Assembly: GCA_028871795.1 (NCBI GenBank) | Contig: JAGWMG010000005.1 | Coordinates: 1-64,000, forward strand | Length of the DNA stretch: 64,000 bases | Origin: Alphaproteobacteria bacterium | GTDB lineage: Bacteria > Pseudomonadota > Alphaproteobacteria > Micropepsales > Micropepsaceae | Reading direction: 5' to 3' | Shown here: positions 54,770 to 61,963 of the stretch, in pieces | How the letters are laid out: each line of letters opens with the position of its first letter | Position numbering within the stretch: the first letter of the stretch is position 1 | Position numbers and translations under genes: made by a program | The notes under the pieces: model-generated | Seen by the model: only the letters and a program-made list of their open reading frames with translations | What the model was told of the DNA's origin: nothing | Database searches by the model: none

Positions 54770-56014
54770 TCAGCCCTTCGGGATTAGTCGATTCGCTTTG
54801 CGAATCACGATGGCGGTGAGCGGGCGTGAGCCTGAGAGCATTTTCGATAGGTTCGACGCATCTATGCGCAGTTTGCGTGCGACAGCGGTCAAGGATGTCC
54901 GTTCGATCCAATTTTTAAGCCGCGCAATTACTTTTGCATCCCAAATACGTTTGTTATTCCCTTCCTTCTCCAACGCCATGATCGCCCGCAGCAGTTCTTT
55001 GATCGTTTGTGGCCGTGGCCGAGAATCGTGTGCCAGGACAGCGGACAACTGTTGCCGGGATAATCCGGCAGCTTCAGAGAGCGCGCTTTTCCCGAATTTT
55101 CTCGCTGCCTTGCCGATCAACTTGACAAGCTGCCGCCGACCTTTGGGACTTAAGCCATATTCGATTTGCGCCTCGGGCATTTCGCCAAGAAAGAATTGAT
55201 CCTCCCAGCGGTTGGCTTCCTTCCCGATATATTCGACGGCAACGGCCTGAATATGCCGCCGCTCGGTCAAGCCCCTGGTTGTTGTTTCAGCGTTGTCGAA
55301 TTTCGACTCCGAATGCAGATGATAATCTGCAATTGATTCGCGATAGGTTGCCAGAATCGATAACGGCACGGGACGCCCGGTGCGACGGTCAAAGCACCGG
55401 TTCGCACCACGTGCCGGATTGTCATCGAAGGGCGCGACCACGGCGGGCAATCCATCATCGATATAGTCTGCCTCAATCTCGCCTAACGCGATGGCTTCGT
55501 ATAAGGCTGTTCGCGACACCTGATAGGCGAGTAGAAAATTGAACGCCTTGACACGGTCGGCATAGGGCTTGCCTTGGTTGAAGGCATCAAACCAGTGCAA
55601 AAGTGCCGATGTGGAAGCGGAGTACCGGCTAACAGCAGGTCCATCCACTCCCGGCAACGGCGACAGATCAACTAGGTCGGGATGACCTTCAAGTTCGGCC
55701 ATAATGATCTGGTACCAAACGTCATAATGCCAGCGGTGCACGCCTATGTCGTCTAGGGGGAGAGACGGAATTGGGATGGAGATTGGTGCATTGCTGTCTT
55801 TGTACGGCTCAAGCCAATGTCCCAAACCATGCGCGACGGCCTTGCGAATGACAGGATTACCGCTGTTGTCGAGATTGAACAGAACATAACGCTTGGCCGA
55901 AATCGCGATGGCATAAAGGGCTTCGTGCGTACCTGACACAGTCTTACCATTTTCGAGTCGATAGTTTTGATCTTCGATTTTAAACAGCGGTTTGTCATCG
56001 TCATAGGGACTGAG
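54770..56014 (-). pseudogene. DNA polymerase B-like protein gene, 5'-truncated
   Basis: The frame starts at the capsid junction with ALSPYDDDKPLFKIEDQNYR and continues YAIAISAKRYVLFNLDNSGN, GLGHWLEP and WHYDVWYQIIMAELEGH. This resembles the C-terminal part of large plasmid/phage-associated proteins with family B polymerase-like segments (the SAKRY motif). The last 150 residues contain HTH-like repeats (LSEAAGLSRQQLSAVL; LTAVARKLRIDASNLSKMLS). There is no start codon at the proper position; the frame runs into antisense capsid sequence. About 410 codons remain. Family identity is remembered, not searched. Confidence 0.6.
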
Positions 56015-57094
56015 CGCATCAACCGTGCGCTGGACGAACAGAAACGCGCGCTCGACGAGCTGACGCTGGCGGCCGCCCGCCCGTCCATCGGCAACGAACG
56101 CAAGATGATCTTCGCCGGTGCGCGCGAGAAGAAGGCGGCCTTCGAGCGCTACATCCGCAAGGGCGACGCCGGCGGGCTGGAGGCGCTGGAGCTGAAGGCG
56201 ATGTCCGCCGGCTCTCTCGCCGACGGCGGCTACACCGTGCCGCTGGAGATCGAGCAGACCATCGACCGCGTGCTGGCGAAGGTCTCGCCGATGCGCGCCA
56301 TCGCCACGGTGCGCCAGATCGGCTCCAACGTCTACCGCAAGCCCATCGCCACGGCGGGCGCCGCCACCGGCTGGGTCGCGGAAACCGACGCGCGGGCGCA
56401 GACCGCGGCGCCGACGCTGGCGGCCATCGATTTCGCGACGATGGAGCTTTACGCCATGCCGGCGGCGACGCAGACGCTGCTCGACGACAGCCGGGTCGAT
56501 CTCGAAGCCTGGCTGGCGGGCGAAGTGCAGACCGTGTTCGCCGAACAGGAAGGTGCGGCCTTCGTCTCCGGCAACGGCACCACGCAGCCCAAGGGCTTCC
56601 TCAGCGAAACCACCGTCGCCGACGCCTCCTGGGTGTGGGCCAAGCTCGGCTATATCGCCTCGGGCACGGCGGGCGCCTTCGCCGCCAGCAATCCGGCGGA
56701 CACCCTGGTCGCGCTGGCCTACGCGCCGAAGACGGGTTATCGCGCCAACGGCAGCTGGATGATGAACCGCAACACCGAAAGCGTCATCCGCACCTTCAAG
56801 GACTCGATGGGCGAATACATCTGGCAGCCGGGCACGTCCGCCGGCCAGCCGCCCACCCTGCTGGGTTATCCGGTGGCCGAAGCCGAGGACATGCCCGACA
56901 TCGCCGCGAATTCGTATTCCGTCGCCTTCGGCGATTTCGCGCGCGGTTATCTGATCGTCGACCGCGTCGGCGTCAACGTGCTGCGCGATCCCTATTCGGC
57001 GAAGCCCTACGTGCTGTTCTACACCACCAAGCGCGTCGGCGGCGGCGTGCAGAACTACGAAGCGATCAAGCTCTTGAAGTTCGCGGCGTCGTAA
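56015..57094 (+). pseudogene. GTA major capsid protein gene (HK97 fold, g5), 5'-truncated
   Basis: The remaining 359 codons begin RINRALDEQKRALDELTLAA, the end of the N-terminal delta region, and then give the full HK97-type shell: SAGSLADGGYTVPLEIEQTI, RAIATVRQIGSNVYRKPIAT, DFATMELYAMPAATQTLLDD, EQEGAAFVSGNGTTQPKGFL and MNRNTESVIRTFKDSMGEYI. The first 40-60 residues and the start codon are missing at the island junction. The frame can be read from a TTG at 55967, without a ribosome-binding site. Correct expression and assembly are unlikely. Confidence 0.88.
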
Positions 57095-57108
57095 ACGGCA
57101 CACAAAAA

Positions 57109-57220
57109 CGTCATGGCCGGGCTTGACCCGGCCACCCAGTGCCCGCGTGGCCACGCGGGCACATGATTCTAGATGGCCGGGTCGCGCTTCGCCCCTTGGG
57201 CTCGCTGCCCGGCCATGACG
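57109..57220. repeat. Large dispersed palindrome (REP-like) between capsid and g6
   Basis: CGTCATGGCCGGG (57109-57121) and CCCGGCCATGACG (57208-57220) are perfectly complementary. Nested inside are GGGTCAAGCCCGG-type arms and CCCGCGTGGCCACGCGGG. This type of GGCCGGGCTTGACCCGGCC palindrome is common in alphaproteobacterial intergenic DNA. Its presence inside the GTA operon could lower readthrough into the tail genes. Confidence 0.8.
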
Positions 57221-57231
57221 GGATTTATTGC

Positions 57232-57795
57232 ATGTCCCTTATCCTCATCACTCCTCCCTCTTGCGAGCCGGTGACGCTCGCCGAGGCCAAGGCGCATCTC
57301 AAGGTCGCCACCGCCGACGACGATGCGCTGATCGCCTCGCTCGTCACCGCCGCGCGGGTGCGCGCCGAATGGCACACCGGGCGCGCCTTCGTCACCCAAA
57401 GCTGGACGCAGTCCCTCGACGCTTGGCCCGAGAGCGGCCTCGTGGAGATCGCGCTGCCGCCCTTGCAGAGCGTGACGCAGGTCACCGTCTACGCGCTCGA
57501 CGACGCCAGCAGCATCGTCGATGCGTCGCTCTACCGGGTGGACGCGGCGTCGGCCCCCGCGCGTTTGATGCTGAAGGGGATCTTCGCGCCGCCCTTGCTG
57601 GTGCTGCGCCCGATCGATGCGGTGGAAATCGCCTTCACCGCCGGCTACGGCGGCGCCGACGCCGTGCCGGAGCCGGTCAAGCAGGCGATCCTTCAGATCG
57701 TCGCCGATCTTTACACGCGGCGCGGCGACGAGGCGGATGTCGTGTCGTCGGCGGCGCAGGCGATGCTGGCGCCTTACCGGATTCTCAAACTATGA
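57232..57795 (+). CDS. GTA head-tail connector protein (g6)
   Basis: This 187-residue protein has the gp6-like connector pattern: PPSCEPVTLAEAKAHLKVAT, DDDALIASLVTAARVRAEWH, then TGRAFVTQSWTQSLDAWP, and a late VKQAILQIVADLYTRRGDE. The protein forms the ring below the portal in tailed phages and GTAs. Its stop overlaps the ATG of g7 (ATGA). It starts 11 bases after the palindrome. Confidence 0.88.
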   Translation: MSLILITPPSCEPVTLAEAKAHLKVATADDDALIASLVTAARVRAEWHTGRAFVTQSWTQSLDAWPESGLVEIALPPLQSVTQVTVYALDDASSIVDASLYRVDAASAPARLMLKGIFAPPLLVLRPIDAVEIAFTAGYGGADAVPEPVKQAILQIVADLYTRRGDEADVVSSAAQAMLAPYRILKL

Positions 57796-58106
57796 TCGGC
57801 GCACTCGACCAGAGCGCCTCGCTGCAGGCCAAGGTGCTGACGGCGGACGGCGGCGGCGGTTACGCCGAAAGCTGGCAGACCTTCGCGACGGTGTGGGTTT
57901 CGGTAGCGCCCCTCGCCGCCGCCGACGTCTTCGGCCCCGACGCGCTGGAATCGCGGGTGCGCCACCGCCTGACGCTGCGCCGACGCGGCGATCTCGCCGC
58001 AGGCCAGCGCGTTCTCGTGGGCGCGCGCAGCTTCAAGGTCCATGCGGTGCTCGACGCGGGCCAGCGGACGCCGACCGTCACTCTGTCGTGCGAGGAATTG
58101 CCATGA
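57792..58106 (+). CDS. GTA head-tail adaptor/closure protein (g7)
   Basis: This 104-residue protein (LDQSASLQAKVLTADGGGGY; WQTFATVWVSVAPLAAADVF; VRHRLTLRRRGDLAAGQRVL) has the phage head-tail joining (SPP1 gp16-like) pattern with the terminal SFKVHAVLDAGQRTPTVTLS strand pair. It closes the connector and joins it to the tail. ATGA overlaps join it to both neighbouring genes, so synthesis is coupled and stoichiometric. Confidence 0.85.
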   Translation: MIGALDQSASLQAKVLTADGGGGYAESWQTFATVWVSVAPLAAADVFGPDALESRVRHRLTLRRRGDLAAGQRVLVGARSFKVHAVLDAGQRTPTVTLSCEELP

Positions 58107-58513
58107 GTTGTGCAAGCTGGGCGCTGCAGCAGGCGGTGTTCGCCACGCTGTCGGTGAGCGACGCCGTCAAGGGCATCGCCGGCGATCCGCCGCGGGTGTT
58201 CGACGCCGTGCCGCGCGGCGCGGCGTTTCCCTACATCGTCGTCGGCGACGACAGCGAAACCAACTGGGACACCGCCACGGAGGCCGGCAGCGAGCACACG
58301 CTGTCGGTGCAGGTGTGGTCGCGTGCCGGCGGGCGCAAGGAGATCAAGCTGGCGGCGGAAGCCGTGCGCGGCGCGCTCGACGGCGCCTCGCTGACGCTCG
58401 ACGGCCACACGCTGGTCGATCTGCGCTATCTCGCCGCCGATTTCGCGCGCCAGAGCGACGGCGAAACCTTCCGCGCGACGCTGCGCTTTCGCGCGGTGAC
58501 GGAACCAACCTAG
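58103..58513 (+). CDS. GTA tail terminator, DUF3168 (g8)
   Basis: This 136-residue protein matches the DUF3168 tail-completion family: LQQAVFATLSVSDAVKGIAG, PPRVFDAVPRGAAFPYIVVG, then TATEAGSEHTLSVQVWSRAG. It caps the tail tube in siphophage-like particles. It is coupled to g7 by ATGA and followed by the major tail protein gene after 10 bases with AGGAG upstream. Confidence 0.88.
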   Translation: MSCASWALQQAVFATLSVSDAVKGIAGDPPRVFDAVPRGAAFPYIVVGDDSETNWDTATEAGSEHTLSVQVWSRAGGRKEIKLAAEAVRGALDGASLTLDGHTLVDLRYLAADFARQSDGETFRATLRFRAVTEPT

Positions 58514-58523
58514 GAGAACTCCC

Positions 58524-58940
58524 ATGTCCGCCCAACGCGGCAAAGACCTGCTCATCAAGATCGGCGACGGCGCCAGCCCGGAGAATTTCACCACCGTCGC
58601 GGGCCTGCGCGCCACCAAGCTCGACTTCAACGCCAAGGACGTCGACGTCACCAATTCGGACTCCACCGACATGTGGCGCGAACTGCTGGCGGGGGCGGGC
58701 GTCAAGTCGGCGGCGATTTCGGGCTCCGGCGTGTTCAAGGACGCCGCGTCCGATGCGGCGCTGCGCGCGGCGCTATTCGACCAGACGCTGTCGAACTGGC
58801 AGATCGTGATCCCGAGCTTCGGCACCGTGGCCGGTCCGTTCAAGCTGGTCTCGCTGCAATACGACGGCCCTTACGACGGCGAGCTGAAGATTTCGCTGTC
58901 GCTGGCCTCGGCCGGCGCGCTCAGCTTCACGGGAGCGTGA
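58524..58940 (+). CDS. GTA major tail protein (g9)
   Basis: This 138-residue tube protein begins MSAQRGKDLLIKIGDGASPE, has the conserved RATKLDFNAKDVDVTNSDST, then WRELLAGAGVKSAAISGSGV and ends in GPYDGELKISLSLASAGALS. This is the standard GTA/phage TP901-1-like major tail protein pattern. It carries its own good ribosome-binding site (AGGAGAACTCCC), consistent with high expression. It ends 1 base before g10. Confidence 0.92.
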   Translation: MSAQRGKDLLIKIGDGASPENFTTVAGLRATKLDFNAKDVDVTNSDSTDMWRELLAGAGVKSAAISGSGVFKDAASDAALRAALFDQTLSNWQIVIPSFGTVAGPFKLVSLQYDGPYDGELKISLSLASAGALSFTGA

Positions 58941-58941
58941 C

Positions 58942-59307
58942 ATGCCTAACAGAATCCGCGGCGAAGCCGAACTGATCGCGGGCGGAAAGAGTTTCCGCCT
59001 ATTGCTGACGCTGGGCGCGCTGGCCGAGATCGAAGACGGGCTCGGGCTCGAAGACCTCGGCCAAATCGCGCCGCGCTTGAAGCGGGCGCGCGCCGGCGAT
59101 CTGGCGGTCGTCGCGGCGGCGCTGATGCGCGGCGGCGGCCACGAAGCGACGCCCGCCGAGGTGTTGCGGCTGCCCTGCGATCTCGGCGCGCTGATCGCCG
59201 CCGTGGCGCTGGCCTTCGACCGCGCCGGGCTTTCGCACCACGCAAACGGAACGCGTGAGGATTCATCCGCCCCTTTTCCTGGGACGGCTGGCTGTCGCTC
59301 GGGCTAG
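58942..59307 (+). CDS. GTA tail assembly chaperone, short form (g10)
   Basis: This 121-residue protein (NRIRGEAELIAGGKSFRLLL; LTLGALAEIEDGLGLEDLGQ; IAPRLKRARAGDLAVVAAAL) is the GTA g10 tail chaperone, equivalent to lambda gpG. It helps load the tape measure during tail assembly and is not in the particle. Its last 10 codons overlap the -1 frame of the g10.1 segment. A slippery CCCTTTT at 59271-59277 allows part of the ribosomes to continue into that frame. Confidence 0.85.
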   Translation: MPNRIRGEAELIAGGKSFRLLLTLGALAEIEDGLGLEDLGQIAPRLKRARAGDLAVVAAALMRGGGHEATPAEVLRLPCDLGALIAAVALAFDRAGLSHHANGTREDSSAPFPGTAGCRSG

Positions 59308-59462
59308 GCACCCTCGGACTGGAGCCGAAAACCTTCTGGAGCATGTCGCTCGCCGAATGGCGCGCGCTGCTCGCGGGCAAGACCGCGCGGCGCAAACCGG
59401 CGCTGGCGCGCGCCGATCTCGAACATCTGATGCAACGCTATCCGGACGACAACCATGACTAG
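59259..59462 (+). CDS. GTA tail chaperone T-extension (g10.1, DUF2376-like), made by -1 frameshift
   Basis: The -1 frame opens after a TGA at 59256-59258 and reads through PFSWDGWLSLGLGTLGLEPK and TFWSMSLAEWRALLAGKTAR to a TAG at 59460-59462. It has no usable start codon before the conserved WDGWL sequence, so it must be joined to g10. The W-x-x-W-x-x-LGLG-LGL-P-FW pattern is that of the small GTA chaperone next to g10. The stop overlaps the tape measure start by 8 bases. Confidence 0.8.
   Translation, partial: GFIRPFSWDGWLSLGLGTLGLEPKTFWSMSLAEWRALLAGKTARRKPALARADLEHLMQRYPDDNHD
59271..59277 (+). promoter_or_regulatory. Programmed -1 frameshift slippery heptamer
   Basis: In the g10 frame the sequence is GC-C-CCT-TTT-CCT, that is C-CCT-TTT, a perfect X-XXY-YYZ heptamer. 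Slippage by -1 gives CCC-TTT-TCC-TGG and enters the g10.1 frame 13 bases after its upstream stop. This is the G/GT arrangement conserved in tailed phages. Confidence 0.75.
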
Positions 59463-60009
59463 ACGAAGCTCGCGCGGCACGCCCGCCGGCGCTGCCGCGT
59501 TCGGCGCGCTGGACGGCGCCGCCAAGGCGCTTGCCGATTTCGCCAGCGGCCCGGTGGCGGACGCCACGGCCAGCATCGAAACCGCGGTGACGCGCTCCTT
59601 CGCCGCCGTGGCCAACACCATCGCCGCCGCCGCGCTGTCCGGCAAAGCCTCCATCGGGCAGATGGTCGACGCCATCCTGGCCGATTTCGACCGCGTCGCC
59701 TCGAGCCAGTTCATCGCCAGGCCGATCGCGGGCGTGGTGTCGTCCCTGATCGGTTCGCTGCTGCCGCTTTCCGGCGCGCGCGCCGGCGGCGGACCGGTCG
59801 ATGCGGGCGGCGCCTATCTGGTCGGCGAGCAGGGGCCGGAGTTGTTCGTGCCGTCGTCGAGCGGCGCCATCGCGCCTAACGCGCAGGCCGCGCGCCCGTC
59901 GATCACGCTCAACGTTCAGACGCCCGACGCCCGAAGCTTCCTCAAATCCGAAACCCAGATCGCCGCGATGATGTCGCGGGCATTGGCGCGGGGACAGAGG
60001 AATATGTGA
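59455..60009 (+). CDS. GTA tail tape measure protein (g11), short
   Basis: This 184-residue protein has a helical start (FGALDGAAKALADFASGPVA), a membrane-like segment (QFIARPIAGVVSSLIGSLLP) and the tape-measure C-terminal motif RAGGGPVDAGGAYLVGEQGP followed by ELFVPSSSGAIAPN. It is short, as in GTAs, consistent with a short tail. It overlaps the end of g10.1. The full usual C-terminal region is present. Confidence 0.85.
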   Translation: MTRRSSRGTPAGAAAFGALDGAAKALADFASGPVADATASIETAVTRSFAAVANTIAAAALSGKASIGQMVDAILADFDRVASSQFIARPIAGVVSSLIGSLLPLSGARAGGGPVDAGGAYLVGEQGPELFVPSSSGAIAPNAQAARPSITLNVQTPDARSFLKSETQIAAMMSRALARGQRNM

Positions 60010-60010
60010 C

Positions 60011-60637
60011 ATGACATTTCACGAGATTAGATTCCCCACCGCCGTCGCCTTCCATTCCACGGGCGGGCCCGAGCGTAAAACGGAAATCGTCGCGCTGGGC
60101 TCCGGCTTCGAGGAACGCAACGGGGTGTGGGCCAATTCGCGCCGCCGCTACGACGTCGGCTCGGGGGTGCGCACGCTCGACGATCTCGCCGCCGTCGTCG
60201 ACTTTTTCGAGGCGCGCATGGGCAGGCTCTACGCCTTCCGCTTCAAGGATTTCGCCGATTTCAAATCCTGCGCCCCGGGCGCGAACGTTTCGCCCGCCGA
60301 CCAAGCGATCGCCACCGGCGACGGCGCGACGGCGATCTTCCAGCTCGTCAAGACTTACGCGTCGGGGCCGTCGAGCTGGACGCGCGTCATACAAAAGCCG
60401 GTCGCCGGCAGCGTGCGCGTGGCGCTGGCCGGCGTCGAGCAGACGAGCGGCTGGAGCGTGGACGCGACGAGCGGCCTGGTGAGCTTCGCGGCGGCGCCCG
60501 CCAGCGGCGTCGCCGTCACCGCCGGATTCGAATTCGACGTGCCGGTGCGTTTCGACACGGATTCGCTGCTGGTCAATCTGGCGAACTTCGCGGCGGGCGA
60601 GATTCCTTCCATCCCGATCGTGGAGGTGCGGATATGA
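60011..60637 (+). CDS. GTA distal tail protein, DUF2460 (g12)
   Basis: This 208-residue protein matches DUF2460: FHEIRFPTAVAFHSTGGPER, WANSRRRYDVGSGVRTLDDL, and FEARMGRLYAFRFKDFADFK. It forms the distal tail hub below the tube and contacts the g13-g15 baseplate. ATGA overlap couples it to g13. Confidence 0.92.
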   Translation: MTFHEIRFPTAVAFHSTGGPERKTEIVALGSGFEERNGVWANSRRRYDVGSGVRTLDDLAAVVDFFEARMGRLYAFRFKDFADFKSCAPGANVSPADQAIATGDGATAIFQLVKTYASGPSSWTRVIQKPVAGSVRVALAGVEQTSGWSVDATSGLVSFAAAPASGVAVTAGFEFDVPVRFDTDSLLVNLANFAAGEIPSIPIVEVRI

Positions 60638-61515
60638 AGTCCCTTCCCTCCGGCCTGCAGGACCATCTCGATTCGGGCACCACCACCTTGTGCTGGTGCT
60701 GGAAGATCGTGCGCCGCGACGGCGCTTCGTCCGGCTTCACCGATCACGATGCGCCTGTGAGCTTCGGCGCTCTGAGTTACGAAGCGGTCGCCGGCTTCAC
60801 CGCCAGCGAGGTGCAATCGACGCTCGGTTTGGCCGTGGACAATCTCACGGCGGCGGGGGCGCTGTCGTCGGAGGCGCTGAACGAGCACGATCTCGCGGCG
60901 GGACTCTACGACAACGCCGCCATCGAGATATGGCGCGTCAACTGGTCGTCGCCGGATCAGCGCGTGCTGATGCGCAAAGGCAGCCTCGGCGAGGTCAAAC
61001 GCGGCAAGACGGGATTTACGGCGGAGGTGCGCGGCTTGGCGCATGTGCTCAATCAACCGGTCGGACGCGCCTACGCACACGCCTGCGACGCCGATCTGGG
61101 CGACACCCGCTGCAAGGTGGCGCTGACCGCCGCCGCCGGAACGGTCGTCAGCGTGCTCGACGCGCGCCGCTTCGCCGTCTCGGGATTGGACGCTTATGCG
61201 AACGGCTGGTTCGCCGGCGGCAAGCTCGCCTTCACCGGCGGCGCCAATACCGGCACGGCGATGGAAGTCAAACGCCACGCGGCGGCGGGCGGCGTCGTCA
61301 GCGTCGAGCTGTGGCAGGCGATGAGCCAAGCCGTGGCGCCCGGCGACGCGTTCGCCGTCACGCCGGGCTGCGACAAGCAATTCGCCACCTGCAAGACGCG
61401 CTTTGCCAACGCCGCGAACTTCCGCGGTTTTCCCTACATGCCGGGCAACGACGTGGCGCTGTCCTATCCGTGCTCCTCGACGCCGCTCGACGGAGGCAGC
61501 CGCTATGGCAACTGA
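60634..61515 (+). CDS. GTA baseplate hub protein, DUF2163 (g13)
   Basis: The 293-residue protein shows the DUF2163/phage BR0599 pattern: MKSLPSGLQDHLDSGTTTLC, WKIVRRDGASSGFTDHDAPV and later HACDADLGDTRCKVAL, then PGCDKQFATCKTRFANAANF with RGFPYMPGND. The conserved cysteines of the C-terminal region bind an Fe-S cluster in GTA structures. It overlaps g12 (ATGA) and g14 by 11 bases. Confidence 0.92.
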   Translation: MKSLPSGLQDHLDSGTTTLCWCWKIVRRDGASSGFTDHDAPVSFGALSYEAVAGFTASEVQSTLGLAVDNLTAAGALSSEALNEHDLAAGLYDNAAIEIWRVNWSSPDQRVLMRKGSLGEVKRGKTGFTAEVRGLAHVLNQPVGRAYAHACDADLGDTRCKVALTAAAGTVVSVLDARRFAVSGLDAYANGWFAGGKLAFTGGANTGTAMEVKRHAAAGGVVSVELWQAMSQAVAPGDAFAVTPGCDKQFATCKTRFANAANFRGFPYMPGNDVALSYPCSSTPLDGGSRYGN

Positions 61516-61921
61516 CATCGTGACCGTCGCCCGCGCCTGGATCGGCACGCCTTATGTGCACCAGGCTTCCGTCAAAGGGGCGGGCTGCGACTGCCTCGGC
61601 CTGCTGCGCGGGGTGTGGCGCGAGCTTCGCGGCGAGGAGGCGGAAACGCCGCCGCCTTACGCGCCCGACTGGAGCGGCGGCGGGGAAAGCCTGCGCGATG
61701 CGCTGGAGCGGCATCTGGACGAGATCGCGCTCGCCGACATCGCGCCGGGCGACGTGGCGCTGTTCCGCATGGTCGAACGCGGCCCGGCCAGGCATTGCGC
61801 CATCGTCGCCGAGAAAGAAGGCGCGCCGACCTTGATCCATGCGCGCCAGAACAAACGCGTCAGCGAGGAAGCCTTCACGCCCGCCTGGCGGCGCAAACTG
61901 GCTTATGCGTTTCGGATGTGA
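61505..61921 (+). CDS. GTA cell wall peptidase, NlpC/P60 (g14)
   Basis: This 138-residue NlpC/P60 endopeptidase has catalytic Cys in SVKGAGCDCLGLLRGVWREL, His in RHCAIVAEKEGAPTLIHARQ and a further polar residue in the expected place. It cuts peptidoglycan to let DNA pass during delivery. It overlaps g13 by 11 bases. Catalytic residues are present, so this part of the cluster is not degraded. Confidence 0.9.
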   Translation: MATDIVTVARAWIGTPYVHQASVKGAGCDCLGLLRGVWRELRGEEAETPPPYAPDWSGGGESLRDALERHLDEIALADIAPGDVALFRMVERGPARHCAIVAEKEGAPTLIHARQNKRVSEEAFTPAWRRKLAYAFRM

Positions 61922-61963
61922 ATTCCAATCCGCCTCCCCCTCAAGGGGTTAGGGAATATTATC

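Larger units (their letters stand above)
51408..56014. mobile_element. Lower-G+C island replacing GTA portal, protease and capsid 5' end
   Basis: Between the TerL stop and the first capsid codons with homology, all portal, g3.5 and prohead protease sequence is absent. Instead there are genes unrelated to GTAs and of clearly lower G+C on both strands. The right junction falls at about 56010-56018 between a polymerase-B-like frame and the capsid frame. The left junction is within about 100 bases of 51410. No integrase, transposase or flanking repeat is seen, so the mechanism is unknown. Confidence 0.85.

Noticed and set aside
53582..54774. Group I intron with HNH homing gene
   Set aside because: No convincing P7/P3 core or exon junctions were recognised, and no split gene flanks it.
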